Assembly (NCBI GenBank): GCA_030145015.1
Contig: JAQYWI010000204.1
Span: 1-9,170 of the forward strand
Length of the DNA stretch: 9,170 nt
Direction of reading: 5' to 3'
Source: Desulfobacterales bacterium
GTDB taxonomy: Bacteria; Desulfobacterota; Desulfobacteria; Desulfobacterales; JAHEIW01
Shown: positions 1 through 5,456 of the stretch, piece by piece
How the letters are laid out: the number at the start of each line of letters is the position of its first letter
Numbering within the stretch: position 1 is the first letter of the stretch
Notes under the pieces: generated by a model
The model's input: only the letters and a program-made list of their open reading frames with translations
The model's database searches: none
Told to the model about the DNA's origin: nothing
Translations under genes and position numbers: made by a program

Positions 1-38
1 AAGGGAATAAAACGGTCTCTCTTCATTGAATCTGACAT
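1..38 (-). CDS. Start of a divergent gene, truncated by the left edge
   Basis: On the minus strand an ATG (38-36) is followed by twelve open codons to the window edge, reading MSDSMKRDRFIP. A purine-rich GGGAGAG (49-43) sits four bases upstream, well placed as a Shine-Dalgarno. A perfect -35 TTGACA lies about 80 bases further upstream (121-116, minus). A start codon, ribosome site and upstream promoter element in order make a real divergent gene plausible. Only 12 residues are visible, so no function can be assigned and chance is not excluded. A second in-frame ATG (26-24) is an alternative start. Confidence 0.5.
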   Translation of the reverse strand, partial: MSDSMKRDRFIP

Positions 39-88
39 GACGCTCTCCCGGGTATCAGTCCCTGCTGCATTGTTTCTCAATTTTAATT

Positions 89-121
89 ATTCTATTTAGT
101 TGATGCCCCTTAGGGTGTCAA
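89..121 (-). promoter_or_regulatory. Possible promoter of the divergent left-edge gene, overlapping a hairpin
   Basis: The minus strand carries TTGACA (121-116), a perfect sigma-70 -35 hexamer, followed after 17 bases by TAAATA (98-93). TAAATA is a poor -10; a better one, TAGAAT (94-89), has too long a spacer at 21 bases. The -35 overlaps an inverted repeat (100-108 with 113-121, loop CTTA, nine pairs of which two are G-U). That repeat could be an operator or a weak terminator for something else. Assignment is by position and pattern only. Confidence 0.3.
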
Positions 122-394
122 ATATCTTCTATGCGATAAATATGTCACAGCCAACTGATTTGTAAAGGTCAAAAATATTTTGAAATCTTGAAATCACGAG
201 GTTTGTTTTTCTCTTTTAAGGATTCGCCACTTTGCGTCCGCAGGGTCACAAAACACTCGATACAATTTTTAACAATTTTTTCATTTCTATTTTGGACAAA
301 CTCATTTATTTTTAATCGCGCGATATGCTATATCGATAGGTAACGGATAAAAAATGTCAAGCGGCAATAACCCCTGACTCCATCACCATAAGCT
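122..394. other. AT-rich non-coding stretch with short palindromes
   Basis: No credible gene is seen on either strand between the divergent start and the phosphatase gene. The stretch is AT-rich with many T and A runs. It contains TCAAAA-ATA-TTTTGA (169-183). It also has two overlapping palindromes, ATCGCGCGAT (315-324) and CGATAT-GCT-ATATCG (321-335), about 120 bases before the phosphatase start. They may be regulator-binding sites. No well-spaced sigma-70 promoter for the phosphatase gene was recognised. Confidence 0.4.
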
Positions 395-434
395 GCTTAA
401 AAGCTTATACGCTTATATGCTCATACACTTACAC
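395..434. repeat. Five imperfect tandem 8-bp repeats upstream of the phosphatase gene
   Basis: Five consecutive octamers read GCTTAAAA, GCTTATAC, GCTTATAT, GCTCATAC and ACTTACAC (395-402, 403-410, 411-418, 419-426, 427-434). They share a CTTA/CTCA core and drift away from the consensus GCTTATAC towards the gene. The array ends eleven bases before the Shine-Dalgarno AAGGAC (445-450), so it would lie in the transcribed leader or at the promoter. Copy-number change of such short repeats could alter spacing or expression; that role is inference. Confidence 0.55.
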
Positions 435-457
435 CTTTTGTGATAAGGACAGCCCAT

Positions 458-2089
458 ATGAAACCCATAGAGCATGTCAAATCCTACTGTCGGTTCTGGA
501 AGCCCTCTATCGCCAGAAGAATCACTTTGTATTTTTTGATTTTCGGTCTGATTATTTTCTTGACGACAACTTTTTTTTACGTTCGGGGGGCCAAGAGGCA
601 TTTCACCGGGTCAATCGTCAAATTAATAACGCACCAGGTCTCCAGCATGGAAAACAGCGAAAATGCCGATTTTATCTGGAAACAAATCGGCCGTCCAAGC
701 CCCGATCTGCATCAACTCTTTAAGATGTTGCAAACAATTTCTGTGACGTTTTACTCGGTTGCCGATATTGCCATCTATACCAAGAAAGCCGACGAAGCCA
801 GATGGTATCAATTATTTTTTGGGGACGATAAGGTGCTGCATCTCAATCCAACCCCGGCTACATTTATAGAGACGCTGGAGAAAAATCTCAGCAGGCACTT
901 TAGTCGATCCAGCCTGACGGCGAGTTCTGAAGACGAACGTGTGCTTTTTGTCAATATCGCCCGGGAAAACGACCTCAATTCTTACTTTCTCAAAATCGGA
1001 ATCGACAGCGAAGGTTTCGCCGCAGTCATGAAAAAAGAGGCCAAGTGGCTGGTTCTAATGTTTTGTATTGCCATGATTCTATCGCGCTTTTTGGGGTATT
1101 ATTTTGCCCGCAAGATCTCGCGCCCGATTGAAAACCTCTCACAGATATCGACCGGGGTGGCCAAAGGGGATCTGACAAATCTGGCGCCGGTCACTTCAGG
1201 AGATGAATTCGGCGAACTGTCGACGAATTTCAACAAAATGGTGGAAGGCCTGCGGGAGTGGCAAAGTGTCAAAAAAATTGAATTTGAACTTGAAAAGGGC
1301 CGCGAAATTCAACGCGAATTTCTCCCCAGCCATATTCCGGAACTGCCCAACTGGGAAATCGCCACCTGTTTTTATCCGGCCGGCCAGGTCTCCGGTGATT
1401 TCTATGATGTTTTCATGCTGCCCGACGAAAATGTGGGTTTGGTGATTGCCGACGTGTGTGATAAGGGCGTCGGCTCGGCTTTATATATGGCGCTGTTCCG
1501 AAGCCTGATAAGGGTCTTTGCCGAACAATCCATCTACTGCACCGGACCGGGTTTGACTCAAATCACGCCGGCCCCCGGCAACATTCAAACGATTGCCTCA
1601 TCCGAAAATGACCAAATCGCCCGCCTCGGGGCGGTTTCATCTACCAATAACTACATCGCGGCTATCCACGGCCGGGAATGCATGTATGCCACTTTGTTTT
1701 TTGGGGTGCTGAATCCTACAACCGGCATGCTGACATATGTCAACGGCGGCCATGAGCCCCTTTATGTCATCAATGCCGGCATTATCAAAGAACGGCTGAA
1801 ACCCACCGGACCGGCGGTGGGTCTGATGCCCGACATCATATTCAAAACCCAACGGATTGAACTCGAACCGGGCGACCTTCTGGTCGGCTACACCGACGGC
1901 GTCACCGAAGCGCGCTCGCCGGCAGATGAATTCTATACCCGGGATCGTTTGCAATCATTGCTGACCCAGCCGATCAAGTCGGCCGCAGATATGCTGGAGC
2001 GTATCAAATCGAATTTGTTCACTTTTATTGATATTGCGCCCCGCGCCGATGATGTAACCATGCTGGCGGTTCAGCGTGCGACGTGCTAA
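458..2089 (+). CDS. Membrane-bound HAMP-SpoIIE (RsbU-like) PP2C-type phosphatase
   Basis: This 543-residue protein is a sensor-type serine/threonine phosphatase of the SpoIIE/RsbU family, which typically dephosphorylates anti-sigma-factor antagonists (STAS proteins). The N-terminus has a membrane segment (about 22-42), an extracytoplasmic sensor region of about 150 residues, a second membrane segment (about 196-217) and a HAMP linker (about 217-268; RKISRPIENL, DEFGELSTNFNKM). A short coiled stretch precedes the phosphatase domain (about 283-543), which contains SGDFYD, ADVCDKGVGSALYMAL, VNGGHEPLY, GYTDGVTEAR and DDVTML. The acidic residues of these motifs bind the metals in this family. The start at ATG 458 is preferred because AAGGAC (445-450) lies seven bases upstream; GTG 440 is in frame but lacks such a site. 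About 45 residues after the ADVCDKG helix look like a linker insertion. No STAS, anti-sigma or sigma partner lies nearby. The extracellular signal is unknown. Confidence 0.9.
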   Translation: MKPIEHVKSYCRFWKPSIARRITLYFLIFGLIIFLTTTFFYVRGAKRHFTGSIVKLITHQVSSMENSENADFIWKQIGRPSPDLHQLFKMLQTISVTFYSVADIAIYTKKADEARWYQLFFGDDKVLHLNPTPATFIETLEKNLSRHFSRSSLTASSEDERVLFVNIARENDLNSYFLKIGIDSEGFAAVMKKEAKWLVLMFCIAMILSRFLGYYFARKISRPIENLSQISTGVAKGDLTNLAPVTSGDEFGELSTNFNKMVEGLREWQSVKKIEFELEKGREIQREFLPSHIPELPNWEIATCFYPAGQVSGDFYDVFMLPDENVGLVIADVCDKGVGSALYMALFRSLIRVFAEQSIYCTGPGLTQITPAPGNIQTIASSENDQIARLGAVSSTNNYIAAIHGRECMYATLFFGVLNPTTGMLTYVNGGHEPLYVINAGIIKERLKPTGPAVGLMPDIIFKTQRIELEPGDLLVGYTDGVTEARSPADEFYTRDRLQSLLTQPIKSAADMLERIKSNLFTFIDIAPRADDVTMLAVQRATC

Positions 2090-2122
2090 TTTGGAAAATC
2101 GCCTTCACCCCTAATTTAAAAC

Positions 2123-2153
2123 AAAATAGGGGACGTTCCTAAGTTTATAAGTT
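2123..2153 (+). repeat. Left 31-bp terminal inverted repeat of the RAYT element
   Basis: This arm is the exact reverse complement of 3196-3226. It begins AAAATAGGGGACG and ends TTTATAAGTT. Within it TAGGGGACGTTCCTA (2127-2141) can fold with four Watson-Crick pairs (TAGG/CCTA) plus two G-T pairs and an ACG loop, resembling the small hairpins that Y1 transposases recognise. The repeat is immediately downstream of the transposase stop codon, so it also lies in the 3' end of that transcript. Confidence 0.85.
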
Positions 2154-3161
2154 TTATTCATCAATCAACGAATAGCATTTTCGTTTGGCCAGACGTTCAC
2201 CTCGCTTAACCGAAAGACCCACCGCTGGCTGCGAAATTCTCAGCTTACTCGCCAAATAGCTTTGGGTTATACCCAATTCAGTAGTCGCCCAAAAACACAA
2301 TAAACTGCGGGCTTTAACAGTGCGACGATACTTTCCGGCTGCCCAAACATCTTTAGGTTTTATCTTCAGCAAATCGGCAACCCTATGGGTTAATTTTTCA
2401 AGATCCATTCCTCGGGTGCGAAGGAAATACTTGCGTTTCATTTTTTCTTCAGCTTCTGCTAACACCTGCTCAACAAAATCACCATTGCCTAAGATACGTT
2501 CATCGCCTTTTTGATAAGATTTCATTTTACGAAAAGACTTAACAGCGGACCATCCACCATGGCTGCGAAGCAAACCGCCGCCAACAAGATCCGGTCTTTT
2601 TCCCAGGGGAACCCCTTTTTCAACAAATTGCCGGTAGCCACGGCGGGCAGTTGATTGATTTGAACCGAAAAGCTTTAAAACGTATCCTACATCCTGCCAG
2701 CTATTTTTCCGTTTTCCGAGTATCACTCGATGGCCCGAAAATGGATATTTCTCTAATGCTTTAAGGTCCTTTACTAGCTTCGCGCGCAACGGATTTAGAT
2801 GAATATAGCGCACCAGTTCCAACAAATAGAGATTTTCCTGACAAAGTATTGATTTGTATCGATTTTGAAACAGATGGCCATGACGACGGTATCTGCGATT
2901 GTAGCTCATCGCATAGCCCGTTAAAAGTCGTCGCATAATCGTAGAGATTGGAACCAAGCCGGTTCGTAGTAAAAGGTGAAAATGGTTGGGGACCAGTGCC
3001 CAGGCAAAGCAAGCGGTATTAGCATCTGTCAGGATTTTGTCCAGACGAGATAAGAAATTATACCGGTCTGCGTCATCGTTAAAGATCTTTTTGCGATTAA
3101 TTCCGCGGACAATGATGTGGTTTAGCGCACCAGGAGCATCGATTCTGGATTGACGTGGCAT
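2154..3161 (-). CDS. REP-associated tyrosine (Y1, IS200-like) transposase
   Basis: The protein has 335 residues and belongs to the Y1_Tnp/TnpA_REP (RAYT) family of HUH nucleases, which cut and rejoin single-stranded DNA through a 5'-phosphotyrosine. The N-terminus MPRQSRIDAPGALNHIIVRG is typical of the family. The metal-binding HUH motif is PNHFHLLLR, and the likely catalytic tyrosine lies in RYIHLNPLRA. The C-terminal third resembles a DnaA-like helix-turn-helix (LTHRVADLLKI..., then LRISQPAVGLSVKRGE), an extension found in a subset of these enzymes. The start at 3161 is chosen because AGAGG lies just upstream and because it gives the family N-terminus; a TTG at 3197 would add 12 residues and overlap the right repeat. 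The frame is intact with both motifs present, so it may be active. It is transcribed against its neighbours. Confidence 0.9.
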   Translation of the reverse strand: MPRQSRIDAPGALNHIIVRGINRKKIFNDDADRYNFLSRLDKILTDANTACFAWALVPNHFHLLLRTGLVPISTIMRRLLTGYAMSYNRRYRRHGHLFQNRYKSILCQENLYLLELVRYIHLNPLRAKLVKDLKALEKYPFSGHRVILGKRKNSWQDVGYVLKLFGSNQSTARRGYRQFVEKGVPLGKRPDLVGGGLLRSHGGWSAVKSFRKMKSYQKGDERILGNGDFVEQVLAEAEEKMKRKYFLRTRGMDLEKLTHRVADLLKIKPKDVWAAGKYRRTVKARSLLCFWATTELGITQSYLASKLRISQPAVGLSVKRGERLAKRKCYSLIDE

Positions 3162-3195
3162 AAACCTCTGTTTAGCACATGACCCATAGTTAATC

Positions 3196-3226
3196 AACTT
3201 ATAAACTTAGGAACGTCCCCTATTTT
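3196..3226 (-). repeat. Right 31-bp terminal inverted repeat of the RAYT element
   Basis: This arm is the perfect reverse complement of 2123-2153. It lies 35-65 bases upstream of the transposase start, so it occupies the likely promoter and leader region of that gene. Perfect identity over 31 bases between arms more than 1 kb apart argues for recent acquisition or active maintenance. A ten-base piece of the same core recurs at 3329-3338. Confidence 0.85.
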
Positions 3227-3267
3227 TGTAGCGCACCACATTCACCCTGCCTGTTACAAAATAGATC

Positions 3268-3299
3268 TTGACATTCTGACTTAGATTATAAGATCTAAT
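3268..3299 (+). promoter_or_regulatory. Probable promoter of the GntR regulator gene
   Basis: A perfect -35 hexamer TTGACA (3268-3273) lies 74 bases upstream of the gntR start. The best -10 is TCTAAT (3294-3299, five of six matches), but its spacer is 20 bases. TATAAG (3287-3292) is an alternative with a short 13-base spacer. Either -10 abuts or falls inside the palindrome at 3291-3327, so a protein bound there should block transcription. The -35 is strong and the -10 choice uncertain. Confidence 0.45.
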
Positions 3300-3327
3300 A
3301 ATTTATTATTTATAAATTATTAGATCT
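3281..3327. promoter_or_regulatory. Palindromic operator candidate upstream of gntR
   Basis: Positions 3291-3306 (AGATCTAATAATTTAT) and 3312-3327 (ATAAATTATTAGATCT) form a perfect 16-bp inverted repeat around a five-base centre. A further TTAGAT at 3281-3286 pairs as an inverted half-site with ATCTAA (3293-3298), giving TTAGAT-N6-ATCTAA overlapping the large palindrome. The structure ends 19 bases before the gntR start and covers the probable -10 region. GntR-family dimers bind palindromes, and autoregulation is common in the family, so the simplest reading is an operator for the adjacent regulator. A related arm is found upstream of dctP (4069-4082). Confidence 0.55.
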
Positions 3328-3328
3328 C

Positions 3329-3338
3329 AGGGGACGTT
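3329..3338 (+). repeat. Solitary copy of the RAYT-end core at the gntR ribosome site
   Basis: AGGGGACGTT here matches 2128-2137 of the left RAYT repeat exactly, in the same orientation, and lies about 100 bases outside the element. It is also the only strong purine tract upstream of the gntR ATG at 3347, so AGGGG (3329-3333) may serve as a Shine-Dalgarno at a long 13-base spacing. It may be a remnant REP-type sequence or a chance match. Confidence 0.4.
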
Positions 3339-3346
3339 GAAAGCAT

Positions 3347-3997
3347 ATGATGAAGGTCATTGAGAAAAAACCGCTGCATGAAGAGATTGCGAACAATCTC
3401 AGAGAGCTGATCATGTCGGGCGAGTTGCAAGAAGGCGATAAAATCAAAGAAGACGAACTTTGCAGCTCAATGGGCATCAGCAAAACGCCGTTAAGGGAAG
3501 CGCTGCGGGTGCTAAGCGTTGAGGGACTGATTAAGCTTGTTCCCAATCGCGGCTCTTTCGTATCGACCCCAACATTTGAAGAAATCAGAGAAATGTTCGA
3601 TGTAATGAGCGTTCTGGAAGGGATCTGCGCCCGGGCGGCGGCCGAGAAAATGAGCGCGAAAGATCTGGCAGCTTTAGAAAAACTTCATGGCAAGCTTGAG
3701 AAAAATTTTAAACGACGAGCACAAAGAGAATATATTCGTATAAATAATCAATTCCATTCTTTTGTGCAGGAGCTGGCCGGTAACCGAACCCTGAATCAAA
3801 TTGTCAATGGCCTCAGACAGAAAATTTTGCTTTATCGCTACCAGTCTCTGAACCTGCCCGAAAGATTTGAGCAATCCATTCAAGAGCACCGTGATCTTAT
3901 AGAAGCGTTTCGCAAAAAAGATTCGAAAAAAACCGAAACATTGATGCGGCGGCATTTAAAAACACAATGTGATGCCCTTGAGAAATTGGCAGAATAA
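3347..3997 (+). CDS. GntR family transcriptional regulator, FadR/FCD subfamily
   Basis: The protein has 216 residues, the usual size for FadR-type regulators. The N-terminal winged helix-turn-helix (about 8-75) shows LHEEIANNLRELIMSGEL, a hallmark GntR opening, then DELCSSMGISKTPLREALR (recognition helix) and GLIKLVPNRGSFV (wing). The C-terminal FCD ligand domain (about 85-205) has the histidines of NNQFHSF, QEHRDLIEAF and RRHLKTQ, which in this family often bind a metal that holds a carboxylate ligand. An Asn stands where many members have the first Asp ligand. Two adjacent ATGs (3347 and 3350) are possible starts. It lies directly upstream of the TRAP operon on the same strand, so it most likely senses the transported acid or its CoA ester and controls that operon and itself. 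Whether it represses or activates cannot be read from sequence. Confidence 0.9.
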   Translation: MMKVIEKKPLHEEIANNLRELIMSGELQEGDKIKEDELCSSMGISKTPLREALRVLSVEGLIKLVPNRGSFVSTPTFEEIREMFDVMSVLEGICARAAAEKMSAKDLAALEKLHGKLEKNFKRRAQREYIRINNQFHSFVQELAGNRTLNQIVNGLRQKILLYRYQSLNLPERFEQSIQEHRDLIEAFRKKDSKKTETLMRRHLKTQCDALEKLAE

Positions 3998-4027
3998 AAG
4001 CCTAATAGAGAATAGATAAATCAAATT

Positions 4028-4137
4028 TTGACATCGGTTATCATGTCGCCGAAAGGGGGTGGTAAGTTTAAAATTTTAGATCAACACGGGTTGCTCTGTA
4101 CAAATCTCTTTTCGTTGTCCCGCGCTAATCTTAAAAT
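4028..4137 (+). promoter_or_regulatory. Regulatory region upstream of dctP with a gntR-like half-site
   Basis: The 241-bp gap between gntR and dctP has no gene. TAAAATTTTAGATC (4069-4082) matches the right arm of the gntR palindrome (3313-3326) at 12 of 14 positions, including the TTAGATC end. A TTGACA (4028-4033) overlaps a GACAT-N8-ATGTC inverted repeat (4030-4047). None of the -10 candidates has standard spacing to it, and TAAAAT (4132-4137) lacks a convincing -35. The region therefore looks regulatory, but the transcription start is unresolved. Transcription may also read through from gntR, since no terminator is seen. Confidence 0.4.
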
Positions 4138-4238
4138 GAATCCCGACTTTTTCTCAAGAGGTTAAAGAGAGCAACAAGCCGTATCTGGCAAGGTGGTATT
4201 TTATGGGTTCAAACCACAAAAAGAAAACGGGGGGTAAC

Positions 4239-5258
4239 ATGAGGTCAAAACAATTCTTAAAAACCGCTTTAATTTTGGCCATCGTCTTTTCCATTATGAT
4301 TCTTCACACCGGCATGTCCTCTGCCAAATCTATGACCCTGAAAGTTTCGCACCAATTTGCAGCCGGCGATGTCCGTGATCAGATGGGCCGTGTGTTTGGC
4401 GACATGGTCACCGAAAAAACCAATGGGGAAATCAAATTCCGCCATTACCCTGCCCAATCTCTAATTAAATCCAGAGAACAATGGGATGCGATGCGCAAGG
4501 GTGCCCTGGATTTGTCGACATTTCCGCTCGACTATGCCTCCGGCAAGGTTCCGCAGTTGTCGATTACCCTGATGCCGTGTTCGGTAACCAATATCAAACA
4601 GGGACTCAGCTGGCGCAACAAACCGATCGGCCAGAAAGTAAATGCCATCATGGAACAAAACGGCGTGAGAAATCTGGTCTGGGCCTGGTTTGATGGGGGA
4701 CTGGGCAGTAAAATTAGACAGATAAAAGTTCCAGCCGATGTTAAAGGAACAAAGCTACGCGCCGCCGGCAAAAAATTTGAATTTATGTTGAAAGAAGCCG
4801 GGGCTTCCATTACCAGCATGCCTTCCTCCGAAACCTACCATGCGCTGTCAACCGGTGTTTTGGACACCATGCTGACATCTTCGGCTTCTTTTGTATCCTA
4901 TCGGCTCTACGAAGTATTGAAATACATTAATGCGCCCAGAGACTACTCCATCTGGTATATGGCTGAAAATTTATGCATCTCCGAAAAAACGTGGAGCAGG
5001 CTCACCCCGGATCAACAAAAAATCTTTATGGAAACGGCCGAGTGGATGCATCAGAATTGGATCGAAAAAAACTTTAAGACACTGGTAGACAAACTCATCG
5101 CCGCTTATACCAAAGCCGGCGTGGATATCCATTACATGAACCAGGCAGAATTTAATCAGTGGCTCGATTTTGCCAAGAAAACCGCCTGGAAAGACTATGC
5201 CAAAAATGTAGATGGTGGACAAGAGCTCTTGAACCTGGCGCTGGACGCAATGAAATGA
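4239..5258 (+). CDS. dctP: TRAP transporter solute-binding protein, DctP family
   Basis: This 339-residue periplasmic protein captures a carboxylate-type solute and delivers it to the DctQ/DctM permease. A Sec signal peptide covers about residues 1-29 (RSKQFLK, hydrophobic core TALILAIVFSIMIL, then SSA). The mature part starts MTLKVSHQFAAGD, typical of the DctP family, with KGTKLRAAG carrying the conserved arginine (residue 174) that pairs with the substrate carboxylate. The usual DG-Q-E-N-P-like segment is replaced by TGVLDTMLTSSASF, pointing away from a classical C4-dicarboxylate pocket. The start at ATG 4239 follows GGGGGG (4229-4234) and gives a normal signal peptide. ATG 4203, behind AAGGTGG (4190-4196), is a serious alternative adding 12 residues. 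It is first in the transporter operon and is separated from dctQ by a 198-bp structured gap. The ligand is not readable from sequence. Confidence 0.88.
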   Translation: MRSKQFLKTALILAIVFSIMILHTGMSSAKSMTLKVSHQFAAGDVRDQMGRVFGDMVTEKTNGEIKFRHYPAQSLIKSREQWDAMRKGALDLSTFPLDYASGKVPQLSITLMPCSVTNIKQGLSWRNKPIGQKVNAIMEQNGVRNLVWAWFDGGLGSKIRQIKVPADVKGTKLRAAGKKFEFMLKEAGASITSMPSSETYHALSTGVLDTMLTSSASFVSYRLYEVLKYINAPRDYSIWYMAENLCISEKTWSRLTPDQQKIFMETAEWMHQNWIEKNFKTLVDKLIAAYTKAGVDIHYMNQAEFNQWLDFAKKTAWKDYAKNVDGGQELLNLALDAMK

Positions 5259-5269
5259 TTCGACCCGCT

Positions 5270-5321
5270 GACGGCTGCTCTTGTGAGCCTTGATGACATC
5301 GAAGCTCATAAGAGCGCCGTC
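5270..5321 (+). promoter_or_regulatory. Very long stem-loop between dctP and dctQ
   Basis: Twelve bases after the dctP stop, 5270-5288 pairs with 5304-5321 in 18 base pairs with a single bulged T (5276) and one G-U pair. After one mismatch the stem continues with 5290-5294 against 5298-5302, leaving a three-base loop. No U-run follows directly, so it is not a canonical intrinsic terminator. Such structures after a binding-protein gene often protect the upstream message from 3' exonucleases or partly stop transcription, giving more binding protein than permease. That role is inference. Confidence 0.6.
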
Positions 5322-5326
5322 CGGAT

Positions 5327-5378
5327 AGCCTCGTTTTTGTCCTTACAACCTGCGAGGCTGCAATTTATTAAGAGCCTC
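5327..5378 (+). promoter_or_regulatory. Two mutually exclusive hairpins before dctQ
   Basis: AGCCTCG (5327-5333) can pair with CGAGGCT (5353-5359), with an inner TTGT/ACAA stem (5337-5340 with 5345-5348) closed by a CCTT loop. The same GAGGCT (5354-5359) can instead pair with AGCCTC (5373-5378) across a 13-base loop. Two alternative partners for one strand segment is the logic of an attenuator. Neither hairpin is followed by a long U-tract, so a terminator outcome is not established. Confidence 0.4.
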
Positions 5379-5456
5379 AACAACAGTTGAATCGGCTGAA
5401 GGAGTTGTTTTGCGCTTTTTGGCCAAACAAAAAACTTAGGGGTTAGGAAAATTATC

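Larger units (their letters stand above)
2123..3226. mobile_element. RAYT / IS200-like element bounded by 31-bp inverted repeats
   Basis: The element consists of one minus-strand Y1 transposase gene enclosed by a perfect 31-bp inverted repeat (2123-2153 and 3196-3226). The left repeat ends exactly one base before the transposase stop codon. This fits REP-associated tyrosine transposases, whose genes are commonly flanked by inverted REP-type sequences. No target-site duplication is obvious, as expected for single-strand Y1 chemistry. It sits in the gap between the phosphatase gene and the GntR regulator and interrupts neither. Confidence 0.8.

Noticed and set aside
1637..1954. Minus-strand 105-codon open frame inside the phosphatase gene
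   Set aside because: It lies wholly antisense to conserved SpoIIE motifs, has no ribosome site I could see, and its translation looks like no protein family.
5405..5430. TTGTTT...AAACAA stem near the dctQ ribosome site
   Set aside because: Only six A-T-rich pairs with a 14-base loop, which is too weak to interpret.
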